A stretch of DNA of 64,000 nt from Terebella lapidaria (taxonomy: Eukaryota; Annelida; Polychaeta; Terebellida; Terebellidae): the NCBI GenBank assembly GCA_949152475.1, contig OX424563.1, forward strand, positions 20,123,001 to 20,187,000, given 5' to 3'. Of this stretch, positions 34,487 to 46,590 are shown one piece after another. The notes under the pieces are model-generated. The model had not been told where the DNA came from and ran no database searches. It saw nothing but the letters and a program-made list of their open reading frames with translations. The translations under genes were made by a program, and so were the position numbers. Numbering within the stretch: the stretch's first letter is position 1; every line of letters begins with the position of its first letter.

Positions 34487-34797
34487 ATAAATGTTCCTCT
34501 CGATGTTTTTTTTCAGTATTCTCAATACATGTAAACACACGTTCCCATATCGCCAGTATTATTGATTCCGGTTGATATTAAAAATAACAACCTCCCATAT
34601 AAAATATCGACCTCTGCATCAAGTAGTTCTATCCAATATCTACTCTACTAGAACAATAGAGCCGTGAGCTAAGACTGATTATTATATGCCTACGTGAAAT
34701 TGTTTATAAACAGACTTGCTGACTCTGGAAAGGTCCTAAATATCCTCTGAACTCTTGTTGAAAATAACAGGTATTTTCGTGGAGGTATATAATAAAA
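34487..34797. other. 3' flank of the Crypton-type gene
   Basis: AT-rich, with no gene seen. An AAAATATCGACC word near 34602 and a CCAATATCTAC word near 34633 faintly recall palindrome 2. Confidence 0.3.
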
Positions 34798-34916
34798 AGG
34801 TTATTGGGTGATGACGGTTGAGGCACTCGTTCTTGTGGCGCAAACTTCGCAAGCTCGTGAATTAAGTAGTGCGACAAGAACTCGTGTCTCAAACCCGTTA
34901 TCACATCGATTACCTT
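34798..34916. repeat. 119-bp diverged palindrome 3
   Basis: The left arm starts AAGGTTATTGGGTGAT and the right arm ends ATCACATCGATTACCTT. Both carry a TTCTTGTGGCGC / GCGACAAGAA block. The arms have diverged more than those of palindromes 1 and 2. It lies about 310 bp downstream of the Crypton-type stop codon. Confidence 0.65.
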
Positions 34917-35369
34917 ACAATAATAATGTTTTGCGTCGTCGCCCCGCGTACACCGTCACAGAGATTTCTGTTTGAGAGATCCACATGTTGCACTCCATGT
35001 TAATTTTGATATTTGTTTTTCATGTATCATCCTTGAACCTCGACACCTATCAAACTTGATGCCAAGGCATCAAACGGACCGATTTATAGATCATTATAAG
35101 ATGGAATCACTTACAACCTATGGCTTGTGACCAATCTTTAGGTGGCAATTTAACATGGATTGTTTTGATATTGTCAGATATGTTGAGCTATGCCCATACA
35201 TAACACATATTGTTCTTCGGAAGATATTAAAAGAGCAATAATAGATTGATGAGCTAATTTTTTCGTTACATCAATCAGAAATATCTGGTTCGAAGTATGT
35301 GATCATTTCACTACGCTGTGGTCCGAACACAAATGTTTCCGGCTATGTGCACGAGTGTAAAATTTTGCG
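34917..35369. other. Spacer without recognised gene
   Basis: No coding signature or repeat was recognised. Confidence 0.35.
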
Positions 35370-35870
35370 GCAACCACAGGCAAGACGAGAAGGTACTGAC
35401 AGTTTGGTTTTGTGCCTGATTACCATATGTCATCTTCTTGTCCAGTGTATTTGGAACCGTGAATAAATTATCATATATCTAGTGTCGTGTTCACTCTTAT
35501 TCTCGACAGTGTATCAGAAAGGCAATTTACTTCTTAGCTGACAAAGACAAAGATGAGAAGGTAGTGACAGCTTGGTTTTGTGCTTAATTATCTCATGTCA
35601 TCTTATCCAGTGTATTGGGAAACGTGAATAAATTATCACCTTTCTAGTGGCGCTCACTCTTATTCTCTACGGTGCATGTATATCAAAAAGGCAACACAAC
35701 TTTTAGCTACCACAGGCAAATAGGATAAGGAACCAACAGCTTGGATTTCGCGCCTGATTACCCCTTATCATCTGTCTTATCCAGTGTATTTGCAACTGTA
35801 AATAAAATATCACCTTTCCAGTGTTGTTTTCACTCTTTATTCTGAAAGGTAATACACTTTCACAATAAAC
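35370..35870 (+). repeat. Tandem repeat, about 165-bp unit, three copies
   Basis: Each unit holds CACAGGCAA- or AAAGACAAA-type sequence, GACAGCTTGG(A/T)TTT, a CCAGTGTATTTG block, GTGAATAAATTATCACC and CACTCTTATTCT. A single diverged unit recurs at 49175-49390, consistent with the larger segmental duplication. Confidence 0.65.
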
Positions 35871-37077
35871 CCAAAATACACCACAATATATAGTTATGAC
35901 CCCCCCCCTCTCTTAACAAGTGCCATATAGGAAATATAGTTGGTAGATGCACTTATGCATGCGTCGATTTTCTGCATATAAATCATGATTCTTTTGTCAT
36001 GGCCAAGTCCCTATTTTTAATAGGAACCTCTCAGGGAGGTTCCTATCTAGATAGGAACCTGAAAGAAATATAAAAATAGGAAAGACTACGAGTGTACAAA
36101 TAGTGTATGCCAAAAACTACACATGTTTGTTCACTTGAGTCATTTCATCATTGCCGAAATTTAATCCGGATGACGTTATAGACTGCACGCTGTGCCGGAC
36201 TATGTAGATACCACGTCATGCAATGTTGATGGTGTTCATATTGTATAATTTCGCCGTCTGGTTCCTATCTGCAATAGATCCTCAGCCTGGGGCCCTATCC
36301 TATACTTATACCACACAATTACACTAGAATGTTGTTTTGAAGGAATAATCACACGCGTGGCTCAAAACTATTAAAAAATTGGAAACAAAAGGTAGCAGAG
36401 TAGGAACAAATCACCGGTCGACCTTCCATATGTGACTCTTATACAATAAATGCTTTATGTTATCACCTCAGAAAATGTCTTGAGACTTGAGGTTTCAGTC
36501 ACACAGTGCAGACACGGACTAGGGTGAAGTGCTTACCCAAGTCCAAGATCGCGACAGGAACGTGCGGTTCAATTTTCGCGTGGACAAAACGTTCTATGTG
36601 CGTGCTATGTGCTGTATATACTCAGGTAATTATGCATTTATAAATTGTGATACTGTGGTGATGAAAAGATGCGCATCACTGATTGGTGTAAAAAACGTTT
36701 GCACCGATATCACTGCATCTCGCCACACGTCTTTCGAGACATTCTAGATATTATATTGGGACATTTGATTTATTCGCGATACCAGCGAACAATATAATGT
36801 AATTTTACCTATTATGCTGCAGTTTATTAAGGGAATTATATTGAATCGAACGAATTGTAATTCCTCATTGATACAAATTTTATCACTTCCTAAACAAATC
36901 CCTCATTAAAACGATATGAAACACAATGCACGATCAATTCTCCGTATCTTGACCACACACTTGTACCTCATCACGAATACCGTTAAATTTGTCTCCTCCA
37001 GTTTCGCTTTCACTTTACCCTGGTCAAGCGTGAATTCTAGCTATACTTAGCTTGCATGAATATCATTCACATACTAA
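35871..37077. other. Spacer, part of the duplicated block
   Basis: No gene is supported. The stretch at about 35940-36435 has a diverged partner at about 50850-51045 (TAGATGCACTTA, then GAGTAGGAACAAATC). A cluster of short palindromes built on AGGTTCCTAT lies at 36016-36060. Confidence 0.45.
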
Positions 37078-37140
37078 TTTCATCATGTGTACAGTAAAAA
37101 CAACTACATTTCACACACTGTCTGTACCTGATGACACCAG
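37078..37140 (-). repeat. 370-bp repeat, fragment
   Basis: GTACAGTAAAAACAACTAC and CTGATGACACCAGT match the reverse complement of the 370-bp dispersed repeat, truncated on both sides. Confidence 0.5.
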
Positions 37141-37789
37141 TTTGTCTTTGAGACGATCGCACACACGAGTGACTATACGATACTGTTACATTTGTTATAC
37201 TGTTCAATGCCTTTCGATAACGTTACTCTTCAAGTAATCAAGGATGTTTTACATATGTTACATTAAAATTACAATTTCAGGAAATGTCCATAGTGTGTGT
37301 ATCAGCCGAATAACACCAATACGGCGTGACTACATTGTTCACATGACTACAGTCATTATGTCTTCGTAGTCACCCTGGGTTTTCCCTCTTATGTATTGAC
37401 CGATTGTATTGTCGTATAAATTCATGAACAATTAACATTATTATATTTCGTTTATTCACTCGTGACGACGAACTCACCATACAATCATCATAAAATTTAA
37501 TACAATGTGTTTGTAATATATAAGGGTATCGCCAGACAAGGACGTGTGAGAACAGTTGCTGTGTTGCGACAGCGTTGAGTTGCGACAGATGGACAAAGTA
37601 GTTATGTCAACGGTACAGAGTTGGAAATGTTACAGCACTGCAAATAATGAATACACGTAATGTATTTTCCATTGCCTGACTGGCAATTCCTCGCCTCTCA
37701 ATTTGTATCAATTCATAACTACACTCCATACATTACACACACAATAGTCAGGAGACAAATTCAGTGATCAAATAAAAACTGCTATACTT

Positions 37790-38336
37790 GAATTCAACAC
37801 AAAACCTCATATGATTTTTGGCCATAACTCCGTTCAGGATAGTCGGATCAATTTGAAATTTTATATGTTCCCATTTGGCACGAAACCATATTTTTTTTCT
37901 CCAAATTTCAGACTTCTATCTTGAAAACTGAGAAGTTGGCAATCTACCTCAATGTTAAATATTTGACCCAAATCGGATCACAGGAATTCAAGCAAATTTG
38001 GGGATTTGATGATCTTCATTCCGCTAAAAAATGTAATATGAGGAAAGTTTTTGAGTTGGAGGACTCATACAGGTGTATTCTAATGAAATATCATTCTTGC
38101 AAAGTACTGTGCAGTGTGAACATCGAACAACATGCCAAATTCTGCTTAAACTTGCCTAATTTCATGTTTTGAGTGAAATTCAACATTGGAGTAGATTGCC
38201 AACTTTTTCAATTTTCAAGATAGAAATCTGAAAAATACGGTTTTGTGCCAAATGGAAACAAACAAAATTTCAAATTGATCCGACCAACCCAAAGGAAGTT
38301 ATGGCCAAAAATCATGTGAGGTTTTGTGTTGAACTC
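37790..38336. mobile_element. Foldback MITE with about 180-bp inverted ends
   Basis: The left arm starts GAATTCAACACAAAACCTCA and contains GATTTTTGGCCATAACT, then CAATTTGAAATTT and TTGGCAATCTAC. The right arm is its reverse complement. The paralogous block near 56570 lacks the element, so it entered after the segmental duplication. The 83-residue frame at 37921-38172 spans the loop and is not a recognised gene. Confidence 0.75.
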
Positions 38337-39231
38337 GACTCGAACTCTTCGAACATGCAAAATCAAGATAAAATCCACAAAGCAAACATTTGTGTCAGGT
38401 ATTTCGAGCCCCTACTGTTCACGAGCAGATAACATTGTGAGTTTACCACCGAACACGATCAGTGTCAACTACAATGTAAAAACAGAATTAGATATGTAGG
38501 CCATATACATGTACATGAACCAACATGCCTCAGGGTGTTGATAAAATTTAACGCAGCTCAATATATGTTTAAATTGATCCATAATGTTTGATCTCAATGT
38601 TTTTAGTCATGTTGGGTACAACCGTTGAGGGTAGTCCTTTGGTGTGATGTCAGTATTATATATACTACAAAACTCAAACAATTTATCAAATCTCCCTTGT
38701 AATACACGTATGTGTTTAGGCTGCTATGTATGTCTTGTCATGTTGCATTTCAAGGGGGTTGGAAGCAAATAAGTTCGCGGAAAATCTAACATATTCAGAC
38801 AGAAATTATAAAAACCCTCTCGGATATTGCATGACACATACAGATAAGATCTAATTAATGCAGGAGACTCTCCCCATAGATTACCACATGATATTGTTTC
38901 TGGACTAACAACTCATGTCTGGGCAGAAACAGCACACACTTGTATCCAACTATCTGTCATGCTTGTCAATACTGTATCTTTGTTTATTGAAGGCAATCCA
39001 TTGTAAATAATCCGAGGTTTACTGTTTACGTGGAAATATTTCGGCTCACAGCTTTAGTTGATGACTGGATTCATCATGCATCGACTGTGATTCTTAATTC
39101 TTAATCAATACTGAAAGGATCTCTCACAAAAATCGTCACATAATATATAATGGTTAATGTCTATTAATTTCATCATTTCCAGCAAGCAATCATGCAATCA
39201 ACCCATAATTGAATAATTCCCCAAAACCACC
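38337..39231. other. 3' flank of claudin-like pseudogene 1
   Basis: Duplicated non-coding DNA matching about 56590-57530, with no gene of its own. Confidence 0.5.
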
Positions 39232-40245
39232 TTACAACAATGTTCCAGTTTCAGGCCCTTTGAAATAATAATCTCCCTCGTCTTCCTCTGTGATCAGAAC
39301 GAGAACACTATCATCAGGTGCTGATTCATATCTCGCCCTATGACACTGGCTCCACGTGATGGAGATAGTGGCGCCCCAAGTGAGCAGAACTGACACTATC
39401 CTCAAGTAATAGGGCCAGGTCAAAGCACTTGTGCATTATCTGGGAACAGCTGTGATATTCACTGGGCCTGATGCCAAACAAGGTCACTGACAGGGTTGAC
39501 AAGAGACCTGGGAAAGAAAGTAAAATAACAGTTAACAGAATCCATTTAGTTAAGTAGAAATATGTTGTGCCTATTGAGTATAAATACATGCTTATTATAT
39601 AATGCATTACAGTGTAAATGTTATGAATGTGACCCTCAAGTATTAATGAGTCTCATCCCCACGTCTCACTTTCACTGCTGTAATCCTACCTGCTAATCCC
39701 AAAGCTGCAGCGGCCAATTTCTCACACGACAAGGCTCCTGAGATGTCACGAACTGTCATGTGTGAGTGAGCTTGATGCAGCAAACACACGACGAAGCCCC
39801 CAGTGGCTAGTCTTAAAACACAGTATTCCAGATGCGCTAGTGCCATCAGTATATCTGTAACAATACAAAGTAAGAGTGAGTTATCCTTCCAGTGATAAGG
39901 GTGATCATACAATGTCATTCACAACGTGATGAACATTTAGTTAATAGGCAATGAAGAGCTCATAACACAGTCACTAAAGCTCTTCATCAGCAAGAAATTT
40001 ACTCTCATTTACTTACCATTTCCTGTGTTTTGATCCGCCATCCAAGAACATTTTATTTCCATTGTGTGGTTGACATATTCTGCAAATCCATTTGATTGGC
40101 ATTCCTTCCATGGGTTTATGCGAGCCATGACAACACTATCTTCGAATCCTTCTACCCAATTCATAGAACACAGCGAGGTAATGTGCAATAACACTGAGCT
40201 TGCCAACAACAAAAGGGAGCATATTTTGTGCTGAAATTACGCCAT
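39232..40245 (-). pseudogene. Claudin-like pseudogene 1
   Basis: Exons 40245-40017, 39854-39690 and 39507-39232 have good splice sites (GTAAGT and GTAGGA donors) and phase-1 introns like the intact copies. Codon 3 is TAA where the intact paralogue at 62.3 kb has CCG. In exon 3 a net 4-base loss near 39457 shifts the frame, so the conserved fourth membrane segment (WPYYLRIV...TWGATISITW) is read only in another frame. The first-loop Trp-x2-Cys (NPWKEC) remains, but the two following cysteines of the intact genes are absent. Closest relative in the window is the 57.5-kb copy. Confidence 0.75.
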
Positions 40246-40390
40246 CACTCTCTGGCGCTTACACTGGAAGCGAGACATGCTTGCTTTTGTGTTGGGCTGT
40301 CTGTGTGAACATCATGAAATCAGACGATCCTGTGCAAGCAGTGCTGGTCTCGAACTAGGAGCTCAGGGTGCCTGTCAGGACGACAGGGCA

Positions 40391-40450
40391 AGGTATTAAA
40401 GCTGTGTAATATTTCATTAGCATGCGGATCACACTTGTATAGCAAGTGAT
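40391..40450 (-). promoter_or_regulatory. Conserved upstream block of the claudin-like units
   Basis: About 146-205 nt before the start codon lies a block containing GGTATTAAAGCTGT, TAATATTTC and TTGTATAGCAAGTG (plus strand). It recurs at the same distance at 58700-58758 and, diverged, at 63416-63475. It may be part of the core promoter, but recent duplication alone could explain the match. Confidence 0.25.
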
Positions 40451-42444
40451 GGTTCTCGATAGTTCTATACATAATAGCTGGGTATTGCATTGTGTTTTGT
40501 TTTCTTCTGGTGTAGTATTACAAATATTGGTTCATTGAACGTTTCTCGAGTGTGTTAAAATTGGGAAATATATTTTAATTCCACTTCATTGTTTGTCCGC
40601 ACGTGCATTCAATGAATGATTGATCAGCCAAAACGTGTTCGGCACCTGCATCATAAAATTCTTGTCAGCAAAAAAAAATCAAGCAGGATATTAAGTGTTG
40701 GCTTTTGTATCTTCCATCGTGGAATGACGTAAATCTGATTCCAGAGACCACGTGGACATCGGACACATGCTTCCAGCTATTTACATATGCTAGTGACTCA
40801 AGATTCCGGAACGAAGAAACATCGTCATTTAGTACCACATGACAGGAGCTTGTCAAGACTGTAGCCACGTGGGATTGTTGTGACGGAAATGAGTAAGGTT
40901 CCATTGTGATAACCAGGCAGTGGTGGCTATAATAGCATCTGCTCTATTCTACTTCGTGTCTCATTTCAACATTGAAATTTCGGCGGTTTATTCATCATCA
41001 GCGGAAAAGTGTATAACTATGGCTGTCACTTAGATATTGAGAATTTAGTCATGTCAATGGTGTGGTATTGGAAATGTAATATTTTGCTGAATATTTAATC
41101 ATTTTCAGTCAATGTTGGCAGACTTCTCTCGTCTTCATTTCATTTCATTCAGACATAAGCTAACACACACAGTTTTCAGAAACAAGTCGATTGTTCGAAG
41201 ACAAAACATGCAAACTAAGACATGACTTGATAGTCTTTCAATAAATACAGGGATGTAAGGACATATACGTAACTAATACGTAAACGCCCCAGCACAATTT
41301 GTTACTTCGCCTGAGTAATTTATGATTAGGCTGCTAGGTATGTCGTGTACCAGTTTGAAAAACTAACATTCACAAAATCCTTATATTGCATGCCACATAC
41401 AGACATAACAAAAGGCAGTTTTGTTCCTCGACTTACATCCAAGCAGGAACAGCACATATTTGTATTCAGCTATACATGTACATCGTGTCTGCCTAGACAT
41501 CTAACATGGAACAAGAAAGTCTTTTTTGTTTATTGAAGGCAGTTCATTGTACCTTTTAAGATGTGTTCTGAACGCTCGGAAATATTTTGGGTCACAATTG
41601 TTTTGTTTTGTTTTGTTTTGATGACTAGATTCATGCATGGACTTTCATGACTTCTATTATCTTAATCTTCATGACTTCTTATAATCGCATCTATTATCTC
41701 AATATCTGACTAAAGTTTGCGTAAAATCGTCATGTAAATTTTGTAGGTTCATGTCCAATAAATCCACATATATATTTTCACATAAATCATTAAAGTCATA
41801 GTAGCAAGGTACCATTATATGGTTTTATACCTGTTCACATAAAGACATTGAGGACATTTGGTGATTAAAAAGGTGTTCGCGTTAATTGGTAACTGATAAC
41901 AGCGACATATAATGGAGTATATTGGGTCAGTATTACAATCGCCTTCTCCAGCCGATGGAAGAAATAGCTTCGGCAATTTCCGTAATCGTGACGTCAGTTG
42001 AGGCAGAATGTGCTTTGATAGCTCGCCGAAAACGTAAAATACGTAATTTGGTGGCCAGCTCAAAGAAGGGAAAATCACTTCAAAATGTATGCGATTCAAC
42101 AGAAAACACGCAATAAACAGCAAATACTGGACAACTTGCAGTTCAACAAACCTCCGTTCTGGGTGAATAAATAGTGCTGATTCTAAATATCAAGAGAAGA
42201 AATGCAGTATTTCTGCCATCTCACCCCTTCACTTGAATTGTCAAACATACATCAGGAGAATGAATATGCGACATGCAGTTTATCTTGCTGGCTACATGTA
42301 CGTTCAGGTCTGCCTCAACTGACGTCACCAACCACGTGACCCACACTTAAATCAGGATCAAAATCTTCGGCAATTTACAGAAGGAGTGCCTATTTGGTTC
42401 AATATCTCGAAACCCATTGATTGTATTTGTAAAATTCGTTCGAA
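40451..42444. other. Intergenic region between claudin-like units
   Basis: Contains duplicated flank sequence (41020-41720). An inverted pair TGACGTCAGTTGAGGCAG / CTGCCTCAACTGACGTCA lies at about 41989 and 42310. Open frames of 64 and 102 residues at 41.8-42.1 kb have no visible domain. Confidence 0.4.
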
Positions 42445-42450
42445 TTTATT
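42445..42450 (-). terminator. Poly(A) signal of claudin-like gene 2
   Basis: AATAAA on the minus strand, about 90 nt after the stop codon at 42540. Confidence 0.45.
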
Positions 42451-42539
42451 GAAAACTATTCATAATAGACTCAATGAAAAACACATTCATTGGCATGCTA
42501 CTAGGTCTTTAATTAAATCAGTAATTATCCAAAACAAAG

Positions 42540-45523
42540 TTACAGCAATGTTTCAGTATCAGGTCCTCTGTAATAATCCTCCTCTTTATCTTTCTCTGTT
42601 ATCAGAGCGAGAACATCAGAAGGAACACTATCATCCGGGGCTGATTCGTACCTCGACTTAGTACACTGGTGCCACGTGACGGAGATGGTGGCGACCCAGG
42701 TAAGCACAGCTGACAGTATCCTCAAATAACAAGGCCAGGCCACATGCACTTGAACATTGTCGGAGAACAAGTGTGATATCTGCTGAGTGGTCCTGATGCC
42801 AAACAAAGTCACTGACAGTGTTGACAGAAGACCTGTGAAAGTACTATAACATTTAGTACATGTCAATTTGAACCATAGCAGAAATACATCACGAGAGAGA
42901 AATATACAGCTCTATCGCACAGAAAATATATATTTTGGGTCACTTTCAAATCGCATTATTCTTGAGGTGTCCAGAAGTAAACAACCCAGCCCCAGTTGTC
43001 TTTGCCACTGGCGGGAGAACCCGTCAAGTCGATACTATAGACACAGAACTTTTGTGTGAAATCACTGCATATAGGTGGTGTTTTAAGATGCATGTATCCT
43101 TTAAATCTTTCAGTACACGGATGTATTTGTATATTCATATGACTTGGACCAGAAAAGAACGAGCTTTCACATGATTTATTCTCGAATGTGACATATATGT
43201 TCCACGCAACAGGACTATTTTATTACCAGAGAGCTGTATATTTCTCTCTGGTGATGTATTTCTGATTATCCTCTCTATTTTTGATCATATGTATAGGAAA
43301 ATGCCAAACTCCACACGTTGATAAGTCTCATTCACCATGAGTATGTTTTACTCATCACACCTGCTATTCCCAAAGCTGCAGCTATCATTTTCTCACACAC
43401 ACACAAGGCTCCTGGGATGTCACGATCTGTCATGTGTGAGTAGGCTTGATGCAGCAAACACACGACGAAGCCTATGGTAACTAGTCCTAAGACACAATAA
43501 TCTGGCTGGGCTGTGAATAAATCTGTAATATTAAATAAATATCATGACTGGGTTATTCATCTAGTGATGCAATTGAACATTAAACGAGAAAAGCACCTGT
43601 TTTTATTTGTCGAACACGATTATTCTTTGTAGCATTTGGTGCGAATGTGTCGCCCAAATGTGTGGCAATATATATTGTCGGCGCCTGATCCAGGTATTAG
43701 TAGGTCACATGGGCCAACACATACATAGTTAGTAGACGCATGTAGCCCATAGTACCCGACACCAGACAACTGTTTTTGGAAACTGGTGGCGCCTTTGTCT
43801 CATTTAAATATATGCCTAAGTTGCATGCTGTGATTTGGTGTTTCGATCATTCACCATCCTCAAAATTGGGGCGGGAACACCTTCTATTTTTTATTTCAGA
43901 ATGGCAAATAAAAAATTAGCCCAAGGGCTAAGATAGGTTACGGAACAATTTTGGTTTTAAGCATTGTAGGTGACATATGAGATTGAGATTTACCAGTCAA
44001 GGTCATCTTTGTGAATTTCAATGTCTCCAATAGGTATGCTGCATATGACTTCATATATGTTCATAATACAAACATATATGCTTTATCAACAAGTACTTAG
44101 TTTGTAGAGGCCAATTCAAGATTTTGAGATTTCAAGGTCGTTTAATGTCAAGTTCAAGGTCACCAACAGATGTGCCATTTATACATGACTTTTTATAGGT
44201 TTATACACAATCCTAACCTACATGTGCAAAAGTTTAAGCTTCAGAGGTCACTTTCAAGATTTCGAGCCAGACATTTAGCACTCAAGGTCATCCGAGGTCA
44301 AAATCAAGGTCATCATTAGTTGTTCCATATATGACTTCCTATATCCTATATGTTCATAATGCAAACAGAAGCTCTATATACATGCATTTCATCTGTAGAG
44401 GCAAACTTTGTTTACCCAAAAATGGCTGTTTTGACCTTTCAAGGTCATCAAAGGTCAAATTCAAGGTCACCTCCCAAATCGCCATATCTGACTTCCTATT
44501 TGAAAGTGCCAATATCTAAGCTCTATCTTCAAGCGTTCTATGAGTACAGTCCTGGCAGCTCCAATTATGAAGGAAAAAAGTGCCCAAAATTTTCAGTCCA
44601 AAAATTTTTTCAAAGGATGAAAATTTTTTTTTGCCTTTTTTTTTTGTCTAGAAATGATCCAATAGGATAGTAATGCGATTTGGGGCAAAAAAGAATTTTT
44701 TTCGCCGACCCGTCAAAAAATCAAAATGGCCGCCACACAGAGAACGGCGATTCAAGGGCAGCAAAACACATCATGAAGGTACATAAGGGGAATCTTTGTA
44801 ACAAAAATCTCAGAACTAATCAGACAGTTTTTGAGAAAATGGTTGCCAAAATCCAAAATTGGCCATTTTTCGTCAAAAATGGCCGCTATTTTGAGAAAAA
44901 TGCGGCAATCAAAAAACTAAAAAATACCCGCCTCTTGAAATATTTTTAGGCAGCTTTGTGCAAAATTTCAGGAAAATCCGCCTGTAAAAATGCGCCTGAT
45001 AAAAATGTGGACGGACCATGGACGACAGAAGGATGACGGACGCAACGCGACGGCAATAGGTTATCGGACCATAGGTCCGGTAACCTAAAAAACTCCGGAA
45101 AGCTGCTTTTGAACACAGGCGTGCGGGGACGAGAAACAGAAAAATTAGTTTTATTAGGCCTTACAGAAAAGGTGTCCATCCACGAACTGCTCATCCCAGC
45201 CGTATGGTCAATGTCTTGCATAATATGTAACACCTTCATTCATACACAACGAATTCATACATTAACAAGAGATCTACTTGCGTATACTAACCATAGACTT
45301 GTGTGTTATGATTCCTTATCCATGAACACTCCATATGCATTGTGTGATTGACACACTTTGAACATGTTTGAAGGCGACACTCATTCCATGGGTTCATGCT
45401 GACAATGACAATATCACCTTCGTATATTTCTACCCAATTCATGAAACACAGCGACGTAACGTGCAATAACACTGAGCTTGCCATAACGAAAAGGGCGCAC
45501 ACATAATGTTGAATTGACGCCAT
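42540..45523 (-). CDS. Claudin-like four-membrane-segment protein, gene 2 (intact)
   Basis: Exons 45523-45292, 43522-43361 and 42832-42540 join in phase 1 into an open frame of about 228 aa. The protein has TM1 (ALFVMASSVLLHVTSL), a first loop with Trp and NPWNEC followed by two further Cys, and TM2 (YCVLGLVTIGFVVCLL). TM3 spans the exon 2-3 junction and TM4 is WPCYLRILSAVLTWVATISV. An acidic tail ends in ETLL. This is the claudin/PMP22 layout, whose members sit in cell junctions and membranes; the C-terminal Thr-Leu-Leu fits a class I PDZ ligand. Donor 2 is GTGTGA, weaker than the GTAGGA of its paralogues. Intron 1 is long (1.77 kb) because a HINE-like element occupies it. Expression cannot be judged. 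Confidence 0.7.
43916..45087 (-). mobile_element. HINE/pearl-like element, copy 5, in an intron
   Basis: The plus-strand left edge TTAGCCCAAGGGCTAAG, then AGGTTACGG, and the right edge GGTTATCGGACC-ATA-GGTCCGGTAACC are the reversed ends of the family. The core differs from copy 4: its units carry TTCAAGGTCA and TTCATATATGTTCATAATAC-like blocks with a looser period, so it is a divergent subfamily. It lies within intron 1 of claudin-like gene 2. The 76- to 106-residue frames inside it are not genes. Confidence 0.7.
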
Positions 45524-45838
45524 GTCTCTTTGAGATTTACAATGGAAGTGAGGCGAGCTTGCAGTTGTTATTGGCTGTGTGTGTGAACGTCACCTCAATA
45601 CCAAAATCCTTTGCCAACAGTGCCTGTCGTAACCCAGTAAGTCAGAATGTCAGGGCGAAAGGGCAAAGCATTACAATGGCATAATTGGATTTTGGTTTTC
45701 GGCGTGAATGTTATCAATAGCTGTCACCAAAGCAGTCGTAGAGTGCAAAATTTTGCAATAGGCATAAGAAATTATACATTGAAAATGTAAGTTTTTTAAT
45801 AGGTTCACACAGATTGGTTCTCTATGCAGTGATACAAA

Positions 45839-46590
45839 GTGTTCCAGTTTCAGGTCCTTTGTAATAACCCTCCTTCTCGTCTCCCTCTGTAATCAAAACG
45901 AGAACACTATCATCCAGGGGTGATTCGTATCTAACCATATGACACTGACGTCACATGACGGGGATGGTCGCGTCCCAAGTGAGCAGACTTGACACTATCC
46001 CATGATATGGTCAAGCCAAATGCACTTTTGCATTTTTGGTAACAGCTGTGATATCTGCTGAGTGGCCCTGATGTCAAACGAAATCAATGACAGAGTTGAC
46101 ATGACACATTTCATTTTTATTACTGTAATCCTACCCGCTATTGCCAAAGCTGCAGCTGCAATGTGGTGTCACCATCTGTCATGTGTGAGAAGACTTGATG
46201 CAGCAAACGCAAGACGAAATCTCCAGTGACTAGTCTTAAGATACAGTATTCTATATGGGTCACGGCCAAGAATATATATGAAACAATACAAATTGTGAGT
46301 GAGCTATTTGTCAGGTGATACAATTGATCCAAATGTTGAATATGATCACATGTTAGATCTCTCATCCTAGAAAAGAGTCTTTTGTACGATAATGAATCAA
46401 ATATTGTATGAACCAGAAATCAATACCCATGTACTAACCATATATTCTGTGTTATAATCATCCATCCAGAAACACTTCATATCCATTGTGTGGTTCACAG
46501 ACTCTGAACATGGAATTGAGTGACATTCCTGCCATGGGTTAATGCTGGCCACGACAACACGACCTTCGTATTCTTCTACCCAGCAAGTAT
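45839..46590 (-). pseudogene. Claudin-like pseudogene 3, 5'-truncated
   Basis: Remains of exon 1 (about 46583-46440; WVEEYEGRVVVASINPWQEC survives), exon 2 (about 46290-46138) and exon 3 (about 46110-45839) lie in order. A deletion has removed the start codon and TM1, joining the loop directly to sequence normally found about 200 bp upstream of the gene. Exon 2 has lost about 29 bases around the CEKM region. The intron 2 acceptor area and the usual stop are also altered. It cannot encode a claudin-like protein. Confidence 0.75.
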
